Source: Herbaspirillum robiniae (GTDB lineage: Bacteria; Pseudomonadota; Gammaproteobacteria; Burkholderiales; Burkholderiaceae_D). From it: DNA of 64,000 bases. Each line of letters opens with the position of its first letter. Position 1 is the stretch's first letter. The position numbers were made by a program, and so were the translations under genes. Under the pieces are notes generated by a model that was not told the origin of the DNA, ran no database searches, and saw only the letters and a program-made list of their open reading frames with translations. The stretch covers positions 124,001-188,000 of the forward strand of contig NZ_NJGU01000005.1 of NCBI RefSeq assembly GCF_002213415.1, in the 5' to 3' direction. Shown one piece after another: positions 25,401-34,430 of the stretch.

Positions 25401-26678
25401 CTATCCGCGGAAGCGGTACTGCTCCAGCGACTCCGGCTTCATCTCGATCGAGAATCCCGGCAGGCTGGGCGGCATGTAGGCCGCGTTCTTCACCACGCAG
25501 GGATCGACGAAGTGTTCATGCAGGTGGTCGACGTATTCGGTCACGCGCCCCTCCTTGCTGCCGGAGATGCAGACGTAGTCGATCATCGACAGGTGCTGCA
25601 CGTATTCGCACAGGCCGACGCCGCCGGCGTGCGGGCAGACCACCAGCTTGTACTTGGCCGCCATCAGCATGACCGCCAGGATCTCGTTGACGCCGCCCAG
25701 GCGGCAGGAGTCGATCTGCACCACGTCGATGGCGCCGCGCATGATGAACTGCTTGAACAGCACGCGGTTCTGGCACATCTCGCCGGTGGCGACCTTGACC
25801 GCGCCGATGCCTTCGCGGATCTTGCGGTGGCCCTCGACGTCGTCCGGGCTGGTCGGCTCTTCGATGAACCACGGTTGGGCGAAGGCCAGTTCATTGACCC
25901 AGGCGATAGCCTGGTCGACTTCCCAGACCTGGTTGGCGTCGATCATCAGCTTGCGCTCCGGCCCCAGCACTTCGCGGGCGATGGTGACGCGGCGCTTGTC
26001 GTCGGCCAGGTCGCGCCCGACCTTGAGCTTGACGTGGTTGAAGCCCTCGTCGACGGCTTCCTGGCACAGGCGGCGCAGCTTGGCGTCGTCATAGCCCAGC
26101 CAACCGGCCGAGGTGGTGTAGCAGGGATAGCCCTCCTGCTGCAGGGTGCGAATGCGCTCGGCCTTGCCTGCTTCCTGCGCGCGCAGCAGCGCCAGTGCCT
26201 CGTCGGGCGTGATGCAGTCGGTGATGTAGCGGAAGTCGATGGCGCGCACCAGTTCCTCGGGCGTCATGTCGGCCACCAGTTTCCACAGCGGCTTGCCACA
26301 GGCCTTGGCCCACAGGTCCCAGGCGGCGTTGACCACGGCGCCGGTGGCCAGGTGAATGGCGCCCTTGTCCGGGCCGATCCAGCGCAGCTGGCTGTCGGAG
26401 GTGACGTGGCGCCAGAAGCGGCCCATGTCGGCGGCGATCCATTCCAGCTCCAGCCCCACCACCAGGTGTTCCATCGCGCGGATGGCGGCGCAGCAGATCT
26501 CGTTGCCGCGGCCGATGGTGAAGGTCAGGCCGTGGCCCTTGAGCTGGTCGTTGTCGGTATCGAGGATGACGTAGGCGGCGGAATAGTCCGGATCCGGATT
26601 CATCGCGTCCGAGCCGTCCAGCGATTGCGAGGTGGGGAAACGCACGTCGAGGACGCGCATGGCAGTGATCTTGGTCAT
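25401..26678 (-). CDS. L-fuconate dehydratase (enolase superfamily)
   Basis: A 425-residue member of the mandelate racemase branch of the enolase superfamily. The catalytic Lys pair is in HVKLKVGRD. Metal ligands are Asp in LMIDANQVW, Glu in FIEEPTSPDD and Glu in ATGEMCQN, and the His/Asp dyad region is VVCPHAGGVGL. The N-terminal KITAMRVLDVRFPTSQSLDGSDAMNPDPDYSAAYV is the capping domain characteristic of fuconate dehydratases. It converts L-fuconate to 2-keto-3-deoxy-L-fuconate. It is the first gene of the operon and is divergent from the IclR regulator across an AT-rich gap. Enzymes for the next step were not found in the window. Confidence 0.92.
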   Translation of the reverse strand: MTKITAMRVLDVRFPTSQSLDGSDAMNPDPDYSAAYVILDTDNDQLKGHGLTFTIGRGNEICCAAIRAMEHLVVGLELEWIAADMGRFWRHVTSDSQLRWIGPDKGAIHLATGAVVNAAWDLWAKACGKPLWKLVADMTPEELVRAIDFRYITDCITPDEALALLRAQEAGKAERIRTLQQEGYPCYTTSAGWLGYDDAKLRRLCQEAVDEGFNHVKLKVGRDLADDKRRVTIAREVLGPERKLMIDANQVWEVDQAIAWVNELAFAQPWFIEEPTSPDDVEGHRKIREGIGAVKVATGEMCQNRVLFKQFIMRGAIDVVQIDSCRLGGVNEILAVMLMAAKYKLVVCPHAGGVGLCEYVQHLSMIDYVCISGSKEGRVTEYVDHLHEHFVDPCVVKNAAYMPPSLPGFSIEMKPESLEQYRFRG

Positions 26679-26863
26679 CGGTCAGTCTTCATGGGTTGCT
26701 GGCGGCGGCTGGTCTGCGCATGCGGCTTGCGCTCTTCACGCGCGCTGTCGGCCGGCGTCTGCGCCGGCCCGGAACCTGCCGTTGGCAGCCTGTTCCCTGT
26801 CTTCCTTATGGTTGTCTCGCTCCCGAAGCTGCAGCTGTCTGGTGGCTGCGGCCCCGATTCAAT

Positions 26864-27036
26864 TCACAAATAAAATTTATTTTTATATGTGAGATCGACA
26901 GGATACCTGCGATTTTGCCATGCTTCCCGCTCTGAACCGATGATGTTTCCATCACGACTGATACCGAAATGCAGATATCAAAATGGCAAATAAATAGATG
27001 CCAATAAAAATTTCTTTTACAAATAAAATTTTGTGA
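26864..27036. promoter_or_regulatory. AT-rich regulatory region with repeated ACAAATAAAATTT boxes (fucose operon / IclR gene)
   Basis: The 447-base divergent gap 26679-27125 holds no gene. ACAAATAAAATTT occurs at 26866-26878 and 27019-27031, and partial versions CAAATAAAT and CCAATAAAAATTT lie at about 26988 and 27001. The first copy is embedded in a 15-base palindrome AAATAAAATTTATTT (26868-26882) flanked by TCACA and TGTGA. The spacing and symmetry suggest operators for the divergent IclR protein; this is inference. Confidence 0.6.
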
Positions 27037-27125
27037 CTTATAAAATCTTCTAGAATCTGCCCGGATAATTACGACCATTTCACCGCCAGCGAATTCCGCG
27101 CACGGAACAACGACAACAGGCCGAC

Positions 27126-27980
27126 ATGCCAAGAACCAGAAAGATCACCGCGCCGGAATCGGCCGCCCTGCAGACCGCGGCCGAGCCGGACGACGATGCG
27201 ACCGGCAGCGGCAAGAACCGCTACGCCGCTCCCGCGCTGGACAAGGGGCTGGACATCCTGGAGCTGCTGTCGCGCTCGGAGCAGATGCTCACGCTGAACC
27301 AGATCTCCAGGCAGCTGGGGCGCAGCGTCAACGAAATCTTCCGCATGGTGGTGACGCTGGAGCAGCGCGGCTACCTGATCGCCGACAACGACCACTACCG
27401 GCTCTCGCTCAAGCTGTTCGAGCTGGCCCACCATCACCAGCCGATACGCTCGCTGGTCAGCACCGCCCTGCCGCACATGCGCGAGCTGGCCGCCCGCGCG
27501 GTGCAATCGACGCACCTGACGGTCTATGAAGCCGGCCGCGTGATCGTGGTGGCCCAGGTCGACAGCCCGGAACGCTGGGCCTTCGGCCTCAAGGTCGGGG
27601 CGCTGGTCAGCCTGACCGACACCGCCTCCGGCCACGTGCTGCTGGCCTTTCGCGACGAGGCCGAACGCGCCGGCATGCTGGCCGCGCACGTGCGCATGGA
27701 CGGCGAGCAGGAAATCGAAACGGCGCAGCTGGTGCGCCAGATCGACGACACCAGAAAACGCGGGCACTCGCGCATGGACAGCCGTCAGATCCGCGGCGTG
27801 GTCAATCTCTCCTACCCCGTCATGGGCGCCAACAATCGGATGCTGGCGGCCCTGAACGTGCCCTACATCGAACGCATCGACAAGAAGGTCAACCCCAGCC
27901 TGGATGAAGTCCAGGGCATCGTGCAGGAAATCTCCGCGCGGCTGTCGCGGCTGATGGGCGACTCCAGCTTCGGCTCCTGA
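27126..27980 (+). CDS. IclR-family transcriptional regulator, probable fucose-operon regulator
   Basis: A 284-residue regulator. After a disordered N-terminal 35 residues, the winged helix spans about 38-100 (APALDKGLDILELLSRSEQMLTLNQISRQLGRSVNEIFRMV), followed by a GAF-like IclR effector domain containing HLTVYEAGRVIVVAQVDSPERWAFGLKVG. The C-terminus carries the usual SYPVMGANNRMLAALNVPYI strand. It is divergent from the fucose operon and overlaps no other unit. The AT-rich repeats between the two transcripts are candidate binding sites. The likely inducer is a fucose-pathway sugar or acid. Confidence 0.9.
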   Translation: MPRTRKITAPESAALQTAAEPDDDATGSGKNRYAAPALDKGLDILELLSRSEQMLTLNQISRQLGRSVNEIFRMVVTLEQRGYLIADNDHYRLSLKLFELAHHHQPIRSLVSTALPHMRELAARAVQSTHLTVYEAGRVIVVAQVDSPERWAFGLKVGALVSLTDTASGHVLLAFRDEAERAGMLAAHVRMDGEQEIETAQLVRQIDDTRKRGHSRMDSRQIRGVVNLSYPVMGANNRMLAALNVPYIERIDKKVNPSLDEVQGIVQEISARLSRLMGDSSFGS

Positions 27981-28002
27981 GGCCGCCCGGACGCGGTGTG
28001 CG

Positions 28003-28884
28003 TCAGCCGCCGAAGCGCGCTTCGGGCAGGCCGCGCACGCCGTTCAGCGGCACCGCGAACAGGGCGCCGGCCAGCGCGTCCGCCTCGCGTTTTTGCGGCG
28101 ACATGCCTTCATGCGCGGTGGTCACATACAGGGTCGACAAGTCGGCGCCGCCGAAGGCGACGCAGCTGGGTTGCTCGGACGGGATGTCGACGATGCGCTC
28201 GATGCTGCCATCCGGCGCGAAGCGCACCACGCGCGCGCCGCCCCACTGCGCGTTCCACACATGGCCGTCGGCATCCACCGTGGAGCCGTCGGGGCTGCCC
28301 GGCTGGCCGGACAGGTCGGCGAACACGCGCTGGCCTGACACCGCGCCGGTGGACGCGTCATAGTCGCAGCACATGATGCGGCCGGTCAGCGTGTCGCAGT
28401 GGTACATCAGGCTGCCGTCGGGGCTGAAGCAGATGCTGTTGGAGATCGCGATGCCGGGCAGCGGCAGGCGCTCCAGCGTGAGGTCGGTATTGAGCCGGTA
28501 GAAACTGCCGACAGGCGCGCGCGCCGGATCTTCATTGAGCGTGCCGAACACGAAGCGTCCCTGGCGGTCGCAGCGGCCATCGTTGAGGCGCGTGCTCGAC
28601 AAGTCCTGCTCGACGTCGCAGATGGGCGTGATGGCGCCGGTGGAAAGATTGAAGAACGCCAGGCGCGACTCCAGCCCGATCAACAAGCGCTCGACGTCGG
28701 CGGTGAATGCGTAGCAGCACAGGCGCTCCGGCATGCCCCAGCTGCGCGTGGCGCCGGTCTGCGGGTTGTGGTTCCACAAGCGCGAGGCATGGATATCCGT
28801 CCAGTACACCGTCTGCGTGCGTTCGCACCACAGTACGCCTTCGCCCAGTTCATGACGTCCGTCCACAGCCAGTTGCGCATTCAT
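28003..28884 (-). CDS. SMP-30/gluconolactonase-family sugar lactonase
   Basis: A 293-residue six-bladed beta-propeller. Metal ligands are Glu in LGEGVLWCE, Asn in TRLNDGRCD, Asn in AISNSICFSPDG and Asp in GSPDGSTVDADG, the regucalcin/gluconolactonase set. It opens aldono-lactones in the cytoplasm. Its position beside a porin, a ChvE-type transporter, a sugar 1-dehydrogenase and an arabonate-type dehydratase points to L-arabinono- or D-galactono-lactone. ATG 28884 (MNAQLAVDG) is chosen with GGGA upstream. It converges on the IclR gene with only 22 bases between stops, and no terminator is visible there. Confidence 0.9.
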   Translation of the reverse strand: MNAQLAVDGRHELGEGVLWCERTQTVYWTDIHASRLWNHNPQTGATRSWGMPERLCCYAFTADVERLLIGLESRLAFFNLSTGAITPICDVEQDLSSTRLNDGRCDRQGRFVFGTLNEDPARAPVGSFYRLNTDLTLERLPLPGIAISNSICFSPDGSLMYHCDTLTGRIMCCDYDASTGAVSGQRVFADLSGQPGSPDGSTVDADGHVWNAQWGGARVVRFAPDGSIERIVDIPSEQPSCVAFGGADLSTLYVTTAHEGMSPQKREADALAGALFAVPLNGVRGLPEARFGG

Positions 28885-28971
28885 CAATAAAATTCCCGTA
28901 TTTTTTAATTCACAGTTACGTTGCAGCAAGCCCCGGGATCATCGCACGGCGCCCGCAAAACACGAATGAAA

Positions 28972-28998
28972 AAGAAAAAAGGGCGAGCTTGCGCCCGC
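28972..28998 (-). terminator. Rho-independent terminator of the porin gene
   Basis: On the minus strand a GGGCG...CGCCC stem is followed by TTTTTTCTTTTT, about 45 bases after the porin stop. It separates the porin transcript from the lactonase gene. Confidence 0.8.
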
Positions 28999-29040
28999 CC
29001 TCAACTACATCAAGACCACCTCAGGAAGGATTTCACATCA

Positions 29041-30186
29041 TTAGAACGAGTGGGCGACACCCCAGTAAGCGCCAGTCTGGTTGAAGCCGGAAGCGCCGGC
29101 GGTGTTGCCGCCGTTTTCCAGCTGGTGCGACGCGCCGGTGCCGTTACGCACGGTACCCACGTCGAAGTACAGAACGGTACGCTTGGACAGGAAGTAGTTC
29201 ACGCCGGCCATGTACATGTTGGCCGTGCCGCCGCCGCCGGTCTTGCTGCCGGTATTGGCAACGCTGCCGTTGTTGGCATTGACGTGGAAGACCGCGCCGA
29301 TCAGCTGGAACTGCGGAGTCACGTCATAGTTGGCGCCGACCCAGTAGTGGTTCGCGCGATCCGGATCACCGGCTGCAGCGTCAGGCGCGCGCAGGTTTTC
29401 GTAACCGGCGAACAGCTTGAGCTTGTCGAACTTGTAGGTACCGCCGATGATCAGCTCTTTGGAGTGACCCCAGATGTCGCTGTAGTTGCCGTTGGCGTCG
29501 CGCACCACGTCATAGATCAGGCGCAGTTCCAGGCCATTCTTCTGGTAGGCCAGCGAGATGCCGTCCTTGCGGCCGTCGCTGGAGCCGGCATTGGCCACGC
29601 CGCCGCTGAACGAACCCGGCTTTTCGCCCAGGCTGGTCTGCAGACCGACAGTGAAGCCGCCCATGTCGGGGCTGGCGTATTCGATCACGTTGCTGGCGCC
29701 CGGCCAGTTGCGGCCGTTGACCAGGCTGGCGGTGCCGATGGCCTGCTGGCCGGTCGGATCCAGATACCAGATGTCGTTGTTGATGAACAGGTTCTTACCG
29801 AACTTGATGGAGCCGGCGGTGGCGGAACCCAGGCCGACGTAGGAACGACGATTGAACAGCGCGCTGCCGCTGCTGGTGTCGGAACCGTTGAAACCGCCCT
29901 TGGTCGAGTTGAAACCGGACTCCAGCAGGAAGAAGGCATTGTTGCCGCCGCCCAGGTCTTCCGTACCCTTGAAGCCGATCATGCTGGTGCCCCACTGGTT
30001 ATTGGCGGCGCTCCACTTGGTGCCTTGGCCATTAGTGCCGGCATTGGTCAGGACATCGACGCCGGCCACGACGCGACCGTAGATGGTGACGCTGCTTTGC
30101 GCCTGCGCTTGTGCAGAAAATGCTCCCAGCAGCGCGAGCGCGCACAGGGTCTTTGCTCCAGTAAAGGATGGCTTCACTTGCTTCAT
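29041..30186 (-). CDS. Gram-negative (OmpC-type) porin
   Basis: A 381-residue outer-membrane trimeric porin of the betaproteobacterial type. The signal peptide ends AQAQA before QSSVTIYGRVVAGVDV. GTSMIGFKGTEDLGGGNNAFF, RRSYVGLGSATAGSIKFGKN and a C-terminal GAYWGVAHSF with terminal Phe are all diagnostic. Codon use is more restricted than its neighbours', as usual for highly expressed porins. The gene has its own terminator. The location inside a sugar-uptake block, divergent from the LysR gene, suggests it admits the same sugars (inference). Confidence 0.95.
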   Translation of the reverse strand: MKQVKPSFTGAKTLCALALLGAFSAQAQAQSSVTIYGRVVAGVDVLTNAGTNGQGTKWSAANNQWGTSMIGFKGTEDLGGGNNAFFLLESGFNSTKGGFNGSDTSSGSALFNRRSYVGLGSATAGSIKFGKNLFINNDIWYLDPTGQQAIGTASLVNGRNWPGASNVIEYASPDMGGFTVGLQTSLGEKPGSFSGGVANAGSSDGRKDGISLAYQKNGLELRLIYDVVRDANGNYSDIWGHSKELIIGGTYKFDKLKLFAGYENLRAPDAAAGDPDRANHYWVGANYDVTPQFQLIGAVFHVNANNGSVANTGSKTGGGGTANMYMAGVNYFLSKRTVLYFDVGTVRNGTGASHQLENGGNTAGASGFNQTGAYWGVAHSF

Positions 30187-30421
30187 GAATAGTCTCCGTG
30201 GATATTGCCGTTTAAATTTTTTTCGTCGGTGGGCTTGGCCGTGCAGCTTGCACTTCTGACCATTCTGGACCTGACGCGGTCCTGACGATCTCCCAACTTT
30301 TTGTTCTGATGCTGCCCGACCGTCTCTTCTCTCATTCCCGGTTGCGTTCGTTTGAATTTATGCGAGCCCGGAATGTGGCTAGATACTAAGTATTCAGCAC
30401 ATGTCTTTCCAATGAATTCTT

Positions 30422-30460
30422 TCGCAAATCCGATATGCGATTTGATATCATCATTCGCAG
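30422..30460. promoter_or_regulatory. Candidate LysR binding site upstream of porin and LysR gene
   Basis: The gap 30187-30505 has no gene. TCGCA (30422-30426) and TGCGA (30436-30440) form an interrupted dyad of LysR type (T-N-A spacing), directly followed by GATATC (30444-30449) and TTCGC. The GATATC-plus-TCGC/TGCG motif recurs upstream of the ytfQ operon. Binding by the adjacent LysR protein is inference. Confidence 0.5.
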
Positions 30461-30505
30461 CAAAAAATTCCAACTAAAAAATTTACAAAGGTCCCACGGA
30501 GACAT

Positions 30506-31447
30506 ATGAAAAACAGTGACCCCAACTGGTTTCTCCGAGCGCGATTGAAGACCCGCCAACTTCTTCTGCTCATCGCCCTCGACGACACGCGCAACATCCA
30601 CCGCGCCTCCAGCGAACTCAACATGACCCAGCCGGCCGCCTCCAAGCAGCTCAAGGACCTGGAGGACATGCTGGGCGTTTCCCTGTTCGAGCGCCTGCCG
30701 CGCGGCATGCGGCCCACCATCTACGGCGAGGCCATGATCCGCCACGCGCGCATGGCGCTGACCAGCCTGTCCAAGGCGCATGAAGATATCGTGACGCTGA
30801 AGTCGGGCCTGTCGGGCCAGGTGGATGTGGGCGTGATCCTGTCGCCGGGCATGGCGCTGCTGCCGCCGGCGATCGCGCGGGTCAAGGAGAATGCGCCGAT
30901 GCTGCGCATCGGCGTGGAAGTGGAAAGCAGCAACATCCTGCTCTCGCGCCTGCTGCACGGCGAGCTCGACTTCATCATCGGCCGCATCCTGGACGAAGAA
31001 GCGCGGCACGGCCTGCAATACCAGGAGCTGGCCGACGAGCCGGTGTGCGCGGTGGCGCGCGTCGGACATCCGCTGCACGCGCACACCGGACTGAAGCTGT
31101 CCGACCTGGCCAACGAGCCGTGGATCATGGCGCCCAAGGGCAGCATCCTGCGCGCGCGCTGCGACCAGATGTTCCGCGAGGAAGGACTGACGCCGCCGTC
31201 CAACGTGGTCGACACCACCGCCATCCTCTTCATCACCAGCCTGCTGCAACAGACCGACTTCCTGTATGCGATGCCGACCGAAGTGGCGCGCTACTACACG
31301 CAGGCGCGCCTGATCGACATCCTGCCGATCGACCTGCCCTGCCGCATGGCCGGCTTCGGCATCATCACGCGCGAAGACAACCTGCTCTCGCCCGGCGCCA
31401 CCATGCTGCTGCAGGCGATCCGCGAAGTGGCGAAGATGATCTACTGA
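30506..31447 (+). CDS. LysR-family regulator, GbpR-like
   Basis: A 313-residue regulator. The HTH at residues 12-70 includes NIHRASSELNMTQPAASKQLKDLEDMLGVSLFERLPRGMRPT, wording typical of the GbpR branch that controls ChvE-type sugar-binding proteins. The effector domain follows, with GQVDVGVILSPGMALLPPAI. ACGGAGACAT lies before the ATG. It is divergent from the porin gene and convergent with the sugar dehydrogenase gene of the ChvE-GguAB block. Known for GbpR: it responds to galactose, arabinose or fucose; the same role here is inferred. Confidence 0.9.
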   Translation: MKNSDPNWFLRARLKTRQLLLLIALDDTRNIHRASSELNMTQPAASKQLKDLEDMLGVSLFERLPRGMRPTIYGEAMIRHARMALTSLSKAHEDIVTLKSGLSGQVDVGVILSPGMALLPPAIARVKENAPMLRIGVEVESSNILLSRLLHGELDFIIGRILDEEARHGLQYQELADEPVCAVARVGHPLHAHTGLKLSDLANEPWIMAPKGSILRARCDQMFREEGLTPPSNVVDTTAILFITSLLQQTDFLYAMPTEVARYYTQARLIDILPIDLPCRMAGFGIITREDNLLSPGATMLLQAIREVAKMIY

Positions 31448-31641
31448 GTCGTTTCGCCGCGCATTCCGTTGTGCCGGATCCACAATGGCGAATCATTATG
31501 CTGCCGCGCTGTCGCCTTGCGACGCAGAGTTTTATTAAGAAATGTAAGGAAGAGTAATGTTGACTTCGGCCAGATGAAAACGCCGCCGCGCCGGTGCCCT
31601 GCATGTCATCGAAAAATACATTTCCTGCGCCCGAAAAATGC

Positions 31642-31671
31642 AAAAGAGTCGCCAAACGGCGACTCTTTTTT
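31642..31671. terminator. Bidirectional rho-independent terminator
   Basis: AAAAGAGTCGCC / GGCGACTCTTTT arms with a 4-base loop and poly-A/poly-T on both sides, between the convergent LysR and sugar-dehydrogenase genes. It can serve both. A second small hairpin (GGATATCG / CGATATCC, 31688-31707) lies beside it. Nothing else is visible in 31448-31741. Confidence 0.9.
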
Positions 31672-31741
31672 CTTGGGCGGCGCTGCGGGATATCGCTTTC
31701 GATATCCGCGTCAGCCCCTTAATCCTTCCAGGCCGGGCGGA

Positions 31742-32527
31742 TCACACCCAGCCGGCGTCGACGATGAATTCCTGCGCGGTGCACATCGCGCTGTCGTCGG
31801 CCGCCAGGAACAGCACCATGCGCGCCAGGTGCCACGGCAGCAGTTCGCCCTGCAGGCACTGGTTGCGCGCGATCGCCTGCTTGCCTTCTTCATCCAGCCA
31901 CAGCTTGATCTGGCGCTCGGTCATGACCCAGCCCGGGGTGACCGTGTTGACGCGGATCTTGTGCGCGCCGAGGTCGCGCGCCAGGCCGCGGGTCAGGCCC
32001 AGGGTCGATGCCTTGGCCGTGGTGTAGACCGGGAAACCGCCGCTGGACTGGTGCCAGCTGATGGAACTGAAGTTGATGATGGAGCCGCCGCCGCGCCGCT
32101 TCATACCTTCCAGCACCGACTGCACGGCGAAGAAGGAGGGACGCTGGTTGATGGCGATGCGGTCGTTCCAGTATTCCAGCGTCACGTCTTCCAGCTGGTG
32201 GCGCTCGTCGTTGGCAGCGTTGTTGACCAGCACGTCGAAATCGCCGACTTCGGCTTGCAGCTCGGCGATGATTTTCTGGAAGCCGGGGATGTCGCGCAGG
32301 TCGCAATGGCGAAACGCCGGCTTCGGGTAACCGGCTTCGGCCAGCTCACGGCACAGCGTCTCGCTCGGCTCCCTGGCGATGTCGACGAAGGCCACGTGCG
32401 CGCCCTGCTGGGCGAAGGCCTCGACGATGGCCGCGCCGATGCCGGTGCCGCCGCCGGTGATGAAGATGCGCTTGCCCTTCAGGCTGGGGAAGTTCGCCAG
32501 TTGTTCGTTCTTCTGGATGCTGCTCAT
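31742..32527 (-). CDS. SDR-family aldose 1-dehydrogenase (L-arabinose / D-galactose / D-xylose)
   Basis: A 261-residue classical SDR. The nucleotide motif is TGGGTGIG, NNAAND replaces NNAG, and the catalytic set is SSISWHQSSGGFPVYTTAK. The overall sequence, including FVDIA and the ending CTAQEFIVDAGWV, resembles the xylose dehydrogenase XylB of Caulobacter and related sugar dehydrogenases. It oxidises the C1 of an aldose to the lactone. It is the last gene of the chvE-gguA-gguB-dehydratase operon, 81 bases after the dehydratase; AAGGAGAATCA precedes the ATG. The operon dehydratase suggests L-arabinose, but such enzymes often accept D-galactose too. Confidence 0.88.
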   Translation of the reverse strand: MSSIQKNEQLANFPSLKGKRIFITGGGTGIGAAIVEAFAQQGAHVAFVDIAREPSETLCRELAEAGYPKPAFRHCDLRDIPGFQKIIAELQAEVGDFDVLVNNAANDERHQLEDVTLEYWNDRIAINQRPSFFAVQSVLEGMKRRGGGSIINFSSISWHQSSGGFPVYTTAKASTLGLTRGLARDLGAHKIRVNTVTPGWVMTERQIKLWLDEEGKQAIARNQCLQGELLPWHLARMVLFLAADDSAMCTAQEFIVDAGWV

Positions 32528-32608
32528 TGATTCTCCTTGGGCGCCCGTCTCGCTTCGAGGCGGGCGCGTGTCGTTTCTTGTTGATGTCGTTCGTGGCCGA
32601 CGCGGGCC

Positions 32609-34366
32609 TCAGTGCGAATGCTTGGGCACGGCCGCGCCGCGGCAGCCGACCAGGAAGTCGAAGTCGCATCCCTGGTCCGCCTGCAGCACGCGGTCCACGT
32701 ACAGCGACTGGTAGCCGCCGGCCATGGCCGGCTGCTGCGCGGCCAGCTTGCTTGCGCGCTCCGCCAGGCGGCGCTGCATTTCCTCGTCGCTGATGTCCAG
32801 CTGCAGGCGACCGGCATAGGCGTCGAGCTCGATGAAGTCGCCGTCCTGCACGATGCCCAGCGGACCGCCGGCGGCGGCTTCCGGCGCCACGTGCAGGATC
32901 ACGGTGCCGTAGGCGGTGCCGCTCATGCGCGCGTCCGAGATGCGCACCATGTCCTTCACGCCGGTGGCCAGCACCTTGGGCGGCAGGCCCATGTTGCCGA
33001 CCTCGGCCATGCCGGGATAGCCCTTGGGACCGCAGTTCTTCATCACCAGCACGCAGCTGGCGTCCACGTCCAGCTCCGGATCGTTGATGCGTTCCTTGTA
33101 ATGCGCGAAGTCCTCGAACACCACGGCGCGGCCGCGATGCTTCATCAGCTCGGGCGACGCCGCCGAGGGCTTGAGCACCGCGCCGCGCGGCGCCAGGTTG
33201 CCGCGCAGGATGCACATGCCACCATCGTCGATCAGCGGGTTCTTCAGCGGGCGCACCACCTCGTCGTTGTAGATCGGCGCGTCCTTGACGTTCTCCCACA
33301 TGGTCTTGCCGTTGGCGGTCAGCGCATCCGGGTGCGGCAGCAGGTCGGCCTCGCCCAGGCGGCGCATCACCGCGGGCAGGCCGCCGGCGTAGTAGAACTC
33401 TTCCATCAGGTAGCGGCCCGAAGGCTGCAGGTCGACGATGGTCGGCGTGCCGCGGCCGACGCGGGTCCAGTCTTCCAGCTCCAGGTCGACGCCGATGCGG
33501 CCGGCGATCGCCTTGAGGTGGATCACCGCGTTGGTGGAGCCGCCGATGGCGGCGTTGGTGCGGATCGCGTTCTCGAAGGCCTTGCGGGTCAGGATCTTGG
33601 ACAGCTTCAGGTCTTCCCAGACCATGTCGACGATGCGCATGCCGGACAAGTGCGCGAGAACATAGCGGCGCGCATCGACGGCGGGAATGGCGGCATTGTG
33701 CGGCAGCGACACGCCCAGCGACTCGGCCATGCAGGCCATGGTCGAGGCCGTGCCCATGGTGTTGCAGGTGCCGGCCGAACGCGACATGCCGGCTTCGGCC
33801 GCCATGAAGTCATGGATGCTGATCTCGCCCGCCTTCACCTGCTCGGACAGCTGCCACACCACGGTGCCCGAGCCGATGTCGCGGCCCTGGTGCTTGCCGT
33901 TCAGCATCGGGCCGCCGGTCACCACGATGGCCGGCACGTCGACGCTGGCCGCGCCCATCAGCAGGGCCGGCGTGGTCTTGTCGCAGCCGGTCAGCAGCAC
34001 CACGCCGTCGATCGGGTTGCCGCGGATCGATTCCTCGACGTCCATGCTGGCCAGGTTGCGGGTGAGCATGGCGGTCGGGCGCAGGTTGGACTCGCCGTTG
34101 GAGAACACCGGGAACTCCACCGGGAAGCCGCCCGCCTCGATGATGCCGCGACGCACGTGCTCGGCGATCTTACGGAAGTGGGCGTTGCAGGGCGTCAGTT
34201 CGGACCAGGTATTGCAGATGCCGATCACCGGCTTGCCCTGGAACTCGTGGTCGGGAATGCCCTGGTTCTTCATCCAGCTGCGGTACATGAAACCGTTCTT
34301 GTCGGCGGTGCCGAACCATCCGGCCGAGCGCAACTGGCGGCTCTTGTCTTTCTTGTCACTGCTCAT
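32609..34366 (-). CDS. L-arabinonate-type dehydratase (IlvD/Edd family)
   Basis: A 585-residue Fe-S dehydratase. The cluster cysteines lie in GICNTWSELTPCN, GCDKTTP and SAGTCNTMGTAST. The Mg/substrate region RISDARMSGTAYGTVILHV and the C-terminal barrel are intact. Phrases such as KNCGPKGYPGMAEVGNMGLPPKVL and LRGNLAPRGAVLKPSAASPELM match the Rhizobium L-arabinonate dehydratase subgroup (about 580 residues) better than xylonate dehydratases. It removes water from an aldonate to give the 2-keto-3-deoxy acid. It lies in the chvE-gguAB operon. D-galactonate and D-fuconate are possible additional substrates. Confidence 0.92.
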   Translation of the reverse strand: MSSDKKDKSRQLRSAGWFGTADKNGFMYRSWMKNQGIPDHEFQGKPVIGICNTWSELTPCNAHFRKIAEHVRRGIIEAGGFPVEFPVFSNGESNLRPTAMLTRNLASMDVEESIRGNPIDGVVLLTGCDKTTPALLMGAASVDVPAIVVTGGPMLNGKHQGRDIGSGTVVWQLSEQVKAGEISIHDFMAAEAGMSRSAGTCNTMGTASTMACMAESLGVSLPHNAAIPAVDARRYVLAHLSGMRIVDMVWEDLKLSKILTRKAFENAIRTNAAIGGSTNAVIHLKAIAGRIGVDLELEDWTRVGRGTPTIVDLQPSGRYLMEEFYYAGGLPAVMRRLGEADLLPHPDALTANGKTMWENVKDAPIYNDEVVRPLKNPLIDDGGMCILRGNLAPRGAVLKPSAASPELMKHRGRAVVFEDFAHYKERINDPELDVDASCVLVMKNCGPKGYPGMAEVGNMGLPPKVLATGVKDMVRISDARMSGTAYGTVILHVAPEAAAGGPLGIVQDGDFIELDAYAGRLQLDISDEEMQRRLAERASKLAAQQPAMAGGYQSLYVDRVLQADQGCDFDFLVGCRGAAVPKHSH

Positions 34367-34430
34367 GCTTGAATTCCTGTGGTCTTGAATGTGAAAAGGC
34401 GGGCATCGCTGCCCGCCTCCGCCCTGCCTG

